NCBI GenBank assembly: GCA_002077045.2
Contig: KZ111184.1
Coordinates: 1-52,265, forward strand
DNA from: Rachicladosporium sp. CCFEE 5018
Taxonomy: Eukaryota > Ascomycota > Dothideomycetes > Cladosporiales > Cladosporiaceae
Length of the DNA stretch: 52,265 nt
Reading direction: 5' to 3'
Of this stretch, positions 20,640 through 29,868 are shown one piece after another (positions within the stretch are counted from its first letter, which is position 1; the number at the start of each line of letters is the position of its first letter). The position numbers and the translations under genes are program-made. The notes beneath the pieces are model-generated. The model saw only the letters and a program-made list of their open reading frames with translations. It did not search any database and had not been told where the DNA came from.

Positions 20640-21363
20640 TCAATCCATTTTCAGCCCATGCAGCCTCGCCACTTTCTCATCATGGACCTCCGTATGCACA
20701 CCCAACCTCGCCTTCGCAGGTTGCTCATGCCGACAGAATCTCTGGAGCAATTGCAAGCTGTCCACCAGCTCTCCCATCGTCGGCGCTACACCTCGCATTA
20801 CCGCCGCCGGTATCGCATCGGTCCCTCCATACATGAGCGTATAGGCCAGCTGCTTTGCGATCGGATTTCGGGAAGCGAAGAGATGGGTGTTTCTCCAAGA
20901 AGCCACTCGACCGGCCTGTGGTGCTATGCATACGCTCGCAGCATTGAGAACCAAGCCGATTTGTATGAGATAGTGGCGCGGATTGGCGAGCACTTCGTTC
21001 GTCCGTGGCGCTATCGGCGTCTTCACGGTGCTCACATCGCAGAAACCCTGCAGGAGAGGATTGACTACGAATGGACTGTCGATTGTCGCAAGACCGCGGG
21101 TGATTTGTGCCGCACTGGTGTCTGCCATAGCGAAGTCGAAGTAATATCGTGAAAGCTGGAAGCCAGCTGGATCTAGAGCGTGATGAGTTGAACGAAGGAA
21201 CAGGGCAATCTGCAGAATCGAGGATCGTTCGATCGTAGCTCGCCACAGCCTGCACACGCGCTGCACGGCGGAATACATTGCGAATCGGGAGCTCGAGCAG
21301 GATTCTCTCGAGTAGCTCAACAAGTGTGAGAACCTCGTGGACCGCCATATCCTTCCTCGACAT
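20640..21363 (-). pseudogene. F-box protein gene with a one-base frameshift
   Basis: The start MSRKDMAVHEVLTLVELLER (21363) leads into an F-box: LLERILLELPIRNVFRR in one frame and then QRVCRLWRATIERSSILQIA in the next. Fungal F-box proteins carry these two blocks contiguously, so the frame must change by one extra base around 21262-21272. After the shift the frame is open to TAG/TAA-free position 20640 and gives about 200 more residues without clear repeats, as is common in these fungal F-box proteins (substrate adaptors of SCF ubiquitin ligases). No intron of viable length fits. It may be a pseudogene or an indel in the sequence. Confidence 0.7.
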
Positions 21364-21609
21364 CGTCTTTCCTCTCCCACTAACCTGGCGTGTGTGTAAG
21401 ATAATGTACAGTAAGCTGCACGTTTACTGCTAGTACCACGGCATCCCAGAGAGATATCATATTCTACCCAAAGGATCTGTTGTAAACAGCACAAGTGCGG
21501 CTTCCATCAAGCCACGGCTGTCAACAAAGGGCATGCAAGAGAAAGCACAATGCGTGCCTCCCAGCCGAGAACATAGTCTGTTCTGTCAATGCATGCATTT
21601 GATTCATCG

Positions 21610-22553
21610 TCATATCGCCGTCCCTCTCTCAAAGCTCTCCCGTATATCCGCGGTATACTTATTATAAAACCTCGCCAGCTTCTGATTGAACTGCTTGTTC
21701 TTCTCGTTGATGAACGTGACATCCCCACTATCATCACCCTGCCCGCGGTCCCTCCGCTTCTTCAACCGCACTTCTTCAGCCTTGCGAATATCCTCCACTA
21801 ACCGATCCACCGCTGCGCCATCAGGCTTGTTGTCGACAAAATTCGTCGAATCCGCAGTAGAGTAGAATGCCCCATCCTTATCCACCGCAATCAACTCCCC
21901 CGTCTCCGTCTCCACGATCTCAAGCCCACCGGACTGCACCGCCCTATCCACAGCCACCCGCTTACTTCTCTCATACTCCGCCTTCCTGTCCTCCCACCCC
22001 GCCTTCTCCATCCCCATAACCTGCCTCTCATAGATCTTCCCCGCCTCTGGAACGCCACGCCCTGCCTCGCAGCCTCCTTCTTCTCCAACCGCGCATCCCA
22101 AGCCTCTGCTTCCTCGACAGTCCAGTCCCAGGCGCGCTTGCGCTCGAAGTCTTCGCCTGCGGCTTCGGTAGAGGCTTGCAACAGCTTGTGCTCGGCTATG
22201 TTTTTCTTGCGGGATAAGGCGGTGAGTTGCGAGGGGTCGGTGGAAACGCGCTTGGCTTCTGCTTTGGTGTCTTTGAGGTTTTCTTTGCGGGAGGTTTGGT
22301 TGCGGGCGCGGAGGGCGGCGAAGCGGGAGGCGCGGTCGGTGGGGTCGGCGGTGGATGCTGCCAAAGTGAATGCCGGAGGCAAGTTGGCGGTGGTTGTGGC
22401 TCCATCTTCGGCAACGGCAGCGCTGGAAGGATCGACTTCGCAAGTGTCGTCGCCGTTGGTTTCGGGGTCCTCAGTCGCAGCGAACCTGCGCTTTGAGCTT
22501 TCAGCATCATCTTCCAGGCTGGGCGAGCCTTTGCGCTTCAGTGAGGGTGCCAT
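21610..22553 (-). CDS. SYF2: Pre-mRNA-splicing factor SYF2, frame broken by one base
   Basis: The start MAPSLKRKGSPSLEDD (22553) opens a 310-320 residue protein with a charged N terminus and the SYF2 core: RASRFAALRARNQTSRKEN, then DWTVEEAEAWDARLEKKEAA, then KIYERQVMGMEKAGWEDRK, then SGDVTFINEKNKQFNQKLAR and FYNKYTADIRESFERG. SYF2 belongs to the NineTeen/Prp19-associated complex of the active spliceosome. The first half (to ARQGVAFQ, near 22050) and the second half (from EAGKIYERQ) lie in different frames. Adding one G to CAGAG, to give CAG GAG, would rejoin them and yield 314 residues. No intron explains it. Because SYF2 is normally single-copy and important, either this is a sequence error or another copy exists. 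Confidence 0.85.
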
Positions 22554-23031
22554 TGCGATGATCGATCTTGACGTGCAGTCGGAGTCGTAGTGGCGAGATT
22601 TAGGGTGCAGTAGTGAATCCTCGTCTGCAACCATGAACATGTGAGGACACATGACTCGCGCGCAATCTCAGTATGTAGAATAATGCCCTCCAGTCACAGC
22701 GCACACCGCCTTCGTACTCCTCTCCAGGTAATCTGACTACACACAGCACCACTCTGGCATCTCTGCGACATTGAGCGCTGCGACCCTTTCGGCTCCACAT
22801 CAGGCTACTGCACAATATTACCAGGCTATAGTGTGTCTTAAGACCAAGTAGTGACCCAGAACGGCAAGTCGTCGATCATTGAAGTCCACATCTGCCCGAT
22901 TTCGCCTCAGTTATGTACTCTCACACTTTCATACAAGAGAGCTGCTTGGGCTCTCGGGTTAAGACTACGTCCTCTCACTTCTTCAGAGTCCCTACATTTA
23001 CAAGTACGACCAGAGTACATCGTTCAGGACC
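22554..23031. other. Divergent spacer between SYF2 and DUF6924-like copy 1
   Basis: Several short frames are open, but none has motifs or splice signals. It likely contains both promoters. Confidence 0.45.
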
Positions 23032-24026
23032 ATGTCACGGGTCCTGGAGCCTGGGAAGCTCACTGCGATCTGCTGCGCCACAGAGATCAGTGCGGAGCTG
23101 ACCACGCTTAGCTGCCACTGTCATTTCGCCACTCTGACTACTCTCATGATCTAGGCGAAAGATCACCTCTTAGAGCTCAACAAGCTATTCGAGCACCTTG
23201 AACGGACCGACTTGGTCTTTGTCGACAGCATCACCAAGTCATACCTCGAAGACGACCAGCGAGGTCATGTCAGCACCAGCTCAGCAAGTTCCGACTTCGT
23301 CGACAAGACTCCGGAAGAATGCTCGCAAATGCTGTTCGACATGTGCAAAGCAGGCTCGAACATCAACTACGAGAAATTTGTCATCTACGACGCGCGCTCA
23401 AGGGATGACCACACCGTCTTAGTAGCAGGTAAAGAGTACCTCGTAGATGACACTACCGATCAGGATCAAGGTACGCAGCTGCGGTCAGTCCGTATGGGTA
23501 TGGATCTAGTGAAGGATCGAATGCTATCCTACCTTGTCAATGGTGATTTCCGGGAAGATGTCGTGAAAGCTTAAAGACGAGAAGATGGAGTACTTTTGCG
23601 ACGCGATGCTTGGGATGTACTGAGCCCGGAGGAGGAAGAGAGGGCGTGGGGTCCAATTGACCGTGCGGTTCATCAAATTCCCGAATGAGGATATGATCTC
23701 TGACCGACTGCCATCTTCTAGCTAAGCCAGCTGGCACCTACAAGCTGCATGAGCCGGATATTGCAGACTTCATCCCTAGACACCGACGACGAGAATTGCT
23801 CCTCGATAATGGCGAGCGAGTCTTGTGCGGCGATTCAGACGCGGATAGGAATTGGAGCAAGGAAATATTCTTCATTGATGGCAAGCCCGCACGATTCGTC
23901 AAGGAGCTCCTCGGCGACGAGAAGAGTCCTGGCCTCAGACCGGACGCTGATAGTCCGGCCTTGGACGCTGCTATTGCGCAGGCGAAGCGCGACAGAGCTG
24001 AGAGAGAGGCCGGATCGTCGATATAG
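23032..24026 (+). pseudogene. DUF6924-like family, copy 1 (decayed, modules A and B)
   Basis: Exon 1 (23032-23097, MSRVLEPGKLTAICCATEIS...) aligns with exon 1 of copy 3 (MPRIVEFGRLVPVCCVTDVG...). The second exon begins after CTAG at 23155 and contains DLVFVDSITKSYLEDD, ECSQMLFDMCKAGSNINYE and SVRMGMDLVKDRMLSYL. The donor after exon 1 reads CTGACC instead of GTGAGT. The codon at 23572-23574 is TAA, where copy 2 has AAA (Lys), and the frame then continues to resemble the paralogue to TGA 23688. A B module follows from 23722 (AGTYKLHEPDIADF...FVKELLGDE) to TAG 24026, without a GT donor at the expected place upstream. The layout of tyrosine-flanked VLVV/VRM motifs recalls DUF6924 proteins of unknown function, which is a tentative match. 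Confidence 0.65.
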
Positions 24027-24029
24027 CGT

Positions 24030-24658
24030 TTGCTGACACTGACCGCAGGTGAAGGCTACCTGGATGCAGACAATGGCCCTGATGATCAACGCGCACCTGT
24101 GGAGTCTGTGCGCATGAACATAGATCTGGTGAGGGAGCGGCTGCTCTTCTACCTGGATGATGGCGAAATGACAGAGGATGTCGTGAGAGCGAAACGGAGA
24201 GGGGATCAGGTTCTGACGCGAGAGAACGCAGAAGATGAGCTGACGCCGGATGAGTTCCACAGGGCGCATGGCTCATCCCACTGTGAGTATTGAACCGCGT
24301 GCGCGACTCTCTAGTAACCACTGACGAAGCCATTCTAGGTGACGAGCAATGGCCGACTAAGACTTACAAGGTGGCCGACATAGATTCGTTGAAGTCTTAC
24401 AGGCCAGTGTCCCACAGATATTTCTTGCACGACGACGGGCATGTCAGTATGATGTTCGAGCAAGTCGACGATGAACGGATCGACTTTGTAGGCATGATCG
24501 TGCCGGCCGGTCGCAAGTCTACACGAATAGTCAGAGAGCTGTCTGGAGATGAAGTTATTGCCGATCTTGGACCGAATGTTGACACTAGCGCAGTCGAGTC
24601 TGCTTTTGCGATGCTCAGGGCTGGAAAGGCTCTTCGGGAGGCCAGTACAGATATGTGA
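24030..24658 (+). pseudogene. DUF6924-like family, copy 2 (5'-truncated tandem copy)
   Basis: Directly after the copy 1 stop, the sequence aligns with the second half of module A (LTLTAGEGYLDADN; SVRMNIDLVRERLLFYLDD; EDVVRAKRRGDQVLTREN), ending at 24282. A canonical 56-nt intron (24283-24338, GTGAGT, CTGAC branch, CTAG) leads in frame into module B (KTYKVADIDSLKSYRP...RIVRELSGDE), stop TGA 24656-24658. Exon 1 and the first half of module A are absent, so this looks like a tandem duplication of the unit [late A + B] that began at about 23424 in copy 1. The working splice signals and open frame show it was under constraint after duplication, or that it is really the 3' half of one longer gene with copy 1. 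Confidence 0.6.
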
Positions 24659-24850
24659 GATCCTTCAGAGCCAGAATCTAGTCTGTCGATACTATGATGG
24701 TATACTTTCGCCCATACTAAGTATCCTCGATCTACTTGGTGTGAGCACAAACAAACTCTTGCAGTGAACTTCGGACAGGAGACCACTTTGAACGTATTGC
24801 AAGCGGTCTTTGGAAGGTTCTCGTACGCAACATGATTCAGGCACAGCAAC

Positions 24851-25545
24851 CTACACCTCCGGCCGGACCTCCACCTGTGGCGATCGTCTTCCCTGCACAC
24901 CAGCGCGACGAGCCCTCTCCATCACCTCCGGTCCATTAAGAACTGTCTCCTCTTCGTACGTCAACTCTGAGTACACATCTTCAGCACGGAGCACATTATC
25001 TTCATGACGCCTCGCCTTGATCTGATCGCTCGGCACATTGGCATACGCAACGAAGTACAGCCCGATCTGATGGTTCGCCAGCTCCATGGCCATGCGTACC
25101 GAGTAGTTGACACCACCACCCTCGACTCGATGCTCCTTTTCGACGACTAGAACGCTCCCATCCACCAATGTCCGATCATCGAAGATGGCAAAACACTCGT
25201 AATTGATGTCCGAGCCAGCCTGCCGCAGCTCGAGGAGCATTTGAGAGCACTCGTCGGGTGACTTGCCCTTGAACGGGTTGTCTGGTGGGCTGTCGGAGAC
25301 TTCGTCGATGCCGTCTTCCTCGAGGTAGATCTTGGTCATGCTGTCGATGAAGACAAGATCGATGCCGTCCATGAAGTCTACCGTCTTTTCCAGCATATCA
25401 TTCTTCGCCTGCAGAACACGTCAGCTGAGAGTAATGTATCGCGATCTACATGACCGCTTGAACGAGTCCCAGCACTCACCTCTGCACCGACATCAGTCAC
25501 GCAACAGACTGGCACGAGCCTTCCGAACTCGACGATGCGAGGCAT
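24851..25545 (-). CDS. DUF6924-like family, copy 3 (intact, module A only)
   Basis: Two exons, 25545-25480 (22 codons) and 25408-24851, are joined in phase 0 across a 71-nt GTGAGT...CAG intron, giving 207 residues. It starts MPRIVEFGRLVPVCCVTD. The body has DLVFIDSMTKIYLEED, ECSQMLLELRQAGSDINYEC, a VLVVEKEHRVEG strand and SVRMAMELANHQIGLYF, followed by a charged end. It is the only copy of the three with no lesion. It is inverted relative to copies 1 and 2 and lacks module B. The order of strands (VCCVTD, YECFAIFDDRTL, VLVVEKEHRV, then a helix) resembles DUF6924, a small domain of unknown function; that assignment rests on pattern only. No signal peptide or membrane segment is seen. Confidence 0.75.
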
Positions 25546-25732
25546 ATGAGGCACACACTATCATTGTTCGATGGCTGGTGACAGCTACGCACTAAGCACT
25601 ATATTGTAAGAAAACAGTCGATGTGCCGTGATGCGTGTAACCAATCGCGAAGTTGAAGTATACATGGCTATTAGCTCTAGATGATCGACATGCGTGCATG
25701 TCTGGGCGGTCTAGGCATCCCAGGCAACACCA

Positions 25733-26462
25733 CTACAAATCCCGTCTCACCAACCACGTCTCTAACAAATCTGGAGGTGCAGCCTTGACCATGACATGCA
25801 CATGATCGATGCCTGGAATACTCTGCAAGCGGACCCAATTCTTGAACCACATGATCTCATGCTTGACCTCCTCGGGCTTGGCTCCACGATGCTTCGCCAA
25901 CGACTGCACGAAGTATCGATCGACAAACTTCTCAACGATGTCTCTCGACTCGGGAGTCAAGTCGCCTTGGTCATCATCAACATCGATTGGTGTCCGAGTC
26001 CAGACGACGAGGTGCTTGATGCCATGTTCAATGCCATACGGCCAGTCGTTCGCAAGCACAACAAAGTCACGCACGTCGGCGAATGGCGTAGCAGAGTGGT
26101 AAGTGAACGATGTTCGCGACACCGGTAATGACGAATCCTTGAGAGTCCAATGAAGCCGTTCCTTCATGACGAAGTTGTTGATGCTGCCATACTGTCGCTT
26201 CGTATCGTGTGACCAACGAAGATATCTGTGCAGGTCGGAGGGGAAGCGTTTCAAGGCTTCGAGATCGTTGTCCACTTCATGTGATTCAGTGTTCGGTCTG
26301 ATACTCGAGAGCTGAACGAAGATTCATACCGACGATCTGCCTGAGATCATCCCATGTGTATCGATGGAACTCATCGTCGGGAGTTGCCAATACTTTGCGA
26401 TCGATTGCGGTCAAGGGGAAGGGGGGATTGTTGAGATCGAATTCATCATCGACGCTTCCCAT
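25733..26462 (-). CDS. DUF3605 protein (N-acetylglucosamine-induced protein 1 type)
   Basis: Exons 26462-26330 and 26274-25733 join across a 55-nt GTATGA...AAG intron and give 224 residues. The family order is clear: PFPLTAIDRKVLATPDDEFH, WDDLRQIV, RFPSDLHRYLRW, YGSINNF, VLANDWPYGIEHGIKHLVVW, RTPI, LTPESRDIVEKFVDRYF, WFKNWVRLQSIPGIDHVHVM. Members of this family are induced by GlcNAc in yeasts; the biochemical role is unknown. I chose the ATG at 26462 (MGSVDDEFDL) because the domain starts just after it. The frame is open further up to ATG 26654, but that start would leave only 43 nt to the divergent CBR1 start. Confidence 0.82.
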
Positions 26463-26697
26463 AGCGGTCTGAAGAGCCCTCTCACGCCGCCAGATTGCTG
26501 TAATGGACTCATCTTCGTCAATGCAAAGTGGCGGCTGCGTTGTACGAATGTAGACCTTCTGTCCCAACCAGAGCAGCGGAACGAGGCCGCGGTGATTTTT
26601 GGTGGGGTCATATAACTTTATGCCATTGAGTCTCGACATCACCTCCATCTTCATTAGAAGACAGTGGTGCTAGGAAGCAGTGCGAGACTCAAAAGAA

Positions 26698-27768
26698 ATG
26701 TCGACAAAGGTGATAGAACAGCCTTCGGGCCCGCTGTCTACCAAATACATCACCGGCGTGTACATACCCTCCGCCGTCCTCGTCATCGGCACAGCAGTGT
26801 TCAAGGCCCAATGGCTTCCGCTTGCTGTAGCCGTAGCAGCAGCATTGGGTGGCTATACATTCTACAGTAGTCGTATGCTTAGATCGTATCCCTTAGCGAG
26901 CAAACCACATCACTGATAGCCCTCAGAAACGAAGAAAGTCCTCATCCCCGACAAATTCCAGGAGTTCCCTCTCACAGAAAAGACGATCCTCTCCCACAAT
27001 ACCGCAATCTACCGCTTCGGCCTCCCTACGCCTAACAGCATCCTCGGTCTACCTATTGGCCAGCACATTTCTCTTGCTGCCCATCTCGACGTCAAAGACC
27101 CCAAGACGGAGAAGACCGAGAACAAGGAAGTCGTACGGTCCTACACACCAATCTCCTCAGATGTTCACCCAGGCTTCTTCGACCTACTCATCAAGAGCTA
27201 TCCCACCGGTAACATTAGCAGACATCTGGCTACGCTGAAAGTAGGAGATGTGATGAAAGTCAAGGGCCCCAAAGGCGCAATGGTGTACACGCCAAACATG
27301 GTGCGGAAGTTCGGCATGATTGCTGGAGGGACAGGCATTACGCCTATGCTGCAGATCATCCGCGCGATTGTGCGAGGGCGGAAGAGTGGCGATAAGACGG
27401 AAGTTGACCTTATCTTTGCGAACGTGAATGCGGATGATATTCTGCTACGTGATGATCTGGACCAGCTGGCAAGGGAAGACGCTGGTGTGCGAGTGCATCA
27501 TGTGTTGAATAACCCACCAGAGACGTGGGATGGCGGTGTTGGATTCGTCACGGCAGATATCATCAAGGTGAGCGCCTAAGTATGCCATGCAACGGAGCCG
27601 AACTGACAGCATTCACAGCAACGTCTACCCGCACCTGCAAGCGATGTCAAGGTCCTCATCTGCGGACCGCCACCCATGGTCAGCGCGATGAAGAAAGCCA
27701 CGGAGTCGCTGGGCTACGAGAAGGCACGACCAGTGAGTAAGCTCCAAGATCAGGTCTTCTGCTTCTAG
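26698..27768 (+). CDS. CBR1: NADH-cytochrome b5 reductase CBR1
   Basis: Three exons (26698-26872, 26927-27567, 27619-27768) with 54- and 51-nt introns give 321 residues. The N terminus has a hydrophobic anchor of about two segments (residues 15-58) for the outer mitochondrial or ER membrane. The FAD-binding RSYTPIS and GNISRHL, the NADH-binding GMIAGGTGITPMLQ and CGPPPM, and the C-terminal LQDQVFCF are the landmarks of the flavin reductase fold. The enzyme passes electrons from NADH to cytochrome b5 for sterol and fatty-acid desaturation and other uses. It is divergent from the DUF3605 gene. Confidence 0.93.
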
Positions 27769-27980
27769 ACTGTGCATTATGCGCAACGTATGGAAATTAT
27801 GACGTAGACGAGCAGCGTCGAGCTACGCTCGAGCGAACAATCGAAGTCTCCGCCTTCGAATTGCTTTATATGTACATAACATCCACGTGGCTCGAGGGAT
27901 GACGCACGCCCACCGCAAGTATGGGAACCGGTCGTCAGAGGTAGTGCGATACGATGAGATCGGCAATGTAGTACAGTTGA

Positions 27981-28879
27981 CTAGAGTGCACTCGTCGTGC
28001 CGATGATACCAGCCTGCTGCGCTGTATTGAGCGTGATCCCAAACCACTCCTCCAGTGCATTCACTCTATCTGATTCGGTCTCGAAAGCCGTCGGCTCTCC
28101 CTTGACGCCTTTGACTTGCTTGTAGACACTCTTGCCGAACAGGACTGTAGTGCCAATGACCTCTAGCCCATGCTCGTCCAGTATGCATTTGGTGCAAAGA
28201 ACAGTGTAGGTGAAGAAGCTCGAGGGACCTGAACAGGGAAACGACAAATCAGACTTGATGTGTGAGACAAAGGGGTAGACACCGACTCACTCGTAGACGT
28301 ATGCAGATTCATAACCTCGTAGTCCCCAGGCAGGAACTCCACGTAGTCCGGGAAACAGTACACAGCTCTCCACTCTGCGGCCGTCCCCTCTCGCCGTTCA
28401 AGCACCCACATCCTCGCTCTCTCGTCCTCATCCTCCCCGATAGTCTGGAACTTTAACCTGACGTACTCTCCCGGAGCAATGTTGCACACTTCCCCCAGAT
28501 GCACAAGCCGTATGGGGCTCGTCGGTCCTCCAGAACCAAACCCAATATCGACCAGATACCTCTTTTCATCTATGGTAACGATATTAACCATATGACTCCA
28601 GCCCATGTAGTTGACTTCAGCTTCAGGATCGCTAGAGCCTTGATTACTATTCACCCTCCCGCCTGTGCTGAGCACTTCGAAGCCCAAGGCGCGGAGGAAA
28701 GTGCCAAAGAAGGCGTTGAGTTCCATGCAGTAGCCACCGCGGCCGGTATCCTGTGTGACGATCTTGGTGAAGACATCTTGAGGATCGGTGGATACACGAT
28801 GGTCGGGGGAGTAGTGAAGGCTGAGGGACTCGAAGGGGATGGTGCTTAGGGCGTGTCGTTGGAGACCGGGCGCAGCGTC
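27981..28879 (-). CDS. Arylamine N-acetyltransferase, fused behind SND2 and lacking its own start
   Basis: The NAT domain is obvious: TIPFESLSLHYSPDH, the active-site cysteine in RGGYCMELNAFFG, the His in GWSHMVNIV and the Asp in YLVDIGFGSGGP, which together form the catalytic triad. The reaction is acetyl or malonyl transfer from CoA to aromatic amines, in fungi used for detoxifying compounds such as benzoxazolinone breakdown products. The gene ends in a second exon (28228-27981) after a 62-nt GTGAGT...CAG intron, with HGLEVIGTTVLFGKSVYKQV at the junction side. The usual ~35 N-terminal residues are missing. The domain continues in the same open frame from SND2 without any ATG of its own, so expression depends on the fusion or on an internal start at 29047. 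Confidence 0.8.
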
Positions 28880-29367
28880 CTGACTAGCACCTCCCAGTCC
28901 CTGCAGGCCAGATCGTGCACCGCTGAAAGTAGTCCACGCGAGCCAAGCCGAGTACGCTGGAATGACCACCCAAGCCCACCAGGCGCGATTGCCAAGCACA
29001 GTGGCAAGTCCGATACAGCCCCAGGTCCAGTACGTGATGTCCCACATCCACTCAGTCAGACCCTTGGCTTCGAGATCCTCGCCTGCGCGACGGACGGTGC
29101 CATCTGGGTTGAAGGTGGGTCGGGCTGAGCGTTCGAACTAGAGCTCGATTGCTAAAGAAGGTAGGGCAAAGATGAGCCAGAGATAGAGATTGCGCGAGGA
29201 CAGGAGAAAGTTGACAAGGAGGAATACGCCATTGACTGCCAAAGAGATCAAGTGCAGGCGATTGAGAGATGCGGCATTGCGGGCAGCCTGGACCTTGGTG
29301 GCTTTCTGACGATGACATGAGATTGCGTACTTACTGGGTACATGCGGCGTCCACTTACTTGTGCCAT
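28880..29367 (-). pseudogene. SND2: SND2/TMEM208, in-frame TAG and fused to NAT
   Basis: A 9-nt first exon (29367-29359, MAQ) and a 53-nt GTAAGT...CAG intron lead into KATKVQAARNAASLNRLHL and hydrophobic helices LISLAVNGVFLLVNFLL and LYLWLIFALPSLAIEL. The next codon, 29140-29138, is TAG; the family has Trp there (IELWFER), so this is TGG to TAG. The frame then continues FERSARPTFNPDGTVRRAGE, LTEWMWDITYWTWGCIGLA and further helices typical of SND2/TMEM208, an ER membrane protein of the SRP-independent targeting route. The normal basic C terminus is absent: after LQGLGGASQDAAP the frame runs straight into the NAT domain at about 28880. A deletion joining two neighbouring genes is the simplest cause. 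Confidence 0.8.
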
Positions 29368-29868
29368 GGCGAAGGTTGTCTCTCTTGTCTGTCGCTCTCC
29401 GAGTCACACGCTGTAAGTACAAAGGTGTGTAAATGGCAATTGTACGAAGACGACAGGAGGGTGATGTCGAGTTTCGATGCCAAATGCGGAGGTGGGGCCT
29501 GAGGCTCTGCGGGTGAGGTTGGCGGCTAGAAGCGAGCCAAACATCAACATCGAGTCGACAACCACCTAACAGCAGTACCCGAGTGCAATTCAAGCCATTC
29601 GCAGGCACGCCTGTTCACGATGGGGAATGCAGATCGTGTCCAGTGTACGATACCTATGACTAACGGTCGCACATGAACCCTGCTATGGTCACGAACGCAT
29701 TCAACGACGCCGACCTCCCCCAAATGTGCCTACACGAAGACGCACGTGCTGTTCGCGACCATCACTTGGACTGATCTGCGCTTGGCTGCGCAGGAGAGTG
29801 ACTCGCCAACCATCCCCAACTGTGGTCGAGGTACTGGACTTCCCACATCGCCAAAACGCATCGCCAAC
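29368..29868. promoter_or_regulatory. Divergent spacer of SND2 and CDC27
   Basis: The frame upstream of the CDC27 ATG is open to 29746 but only from a GTG and without family likeness. No named promoter element was seen. Confidence 0.45.

Noticed and set aside
20600..20680. tRNA gene, suggested by GGTTCAATCC near 20636
   Set aside because: No A box at the right distance and no acceptor-stem pairing were found.
5295..29140. Reassignment of TAA and TAG to sense codons in this organism
   Set aside because: SMC3 (1205 codons), CDC27, ADE13 and several other long genes contain no internal TAA or TAG, and some intact genes end in TAA or TAG. Isolated lesions fit better.
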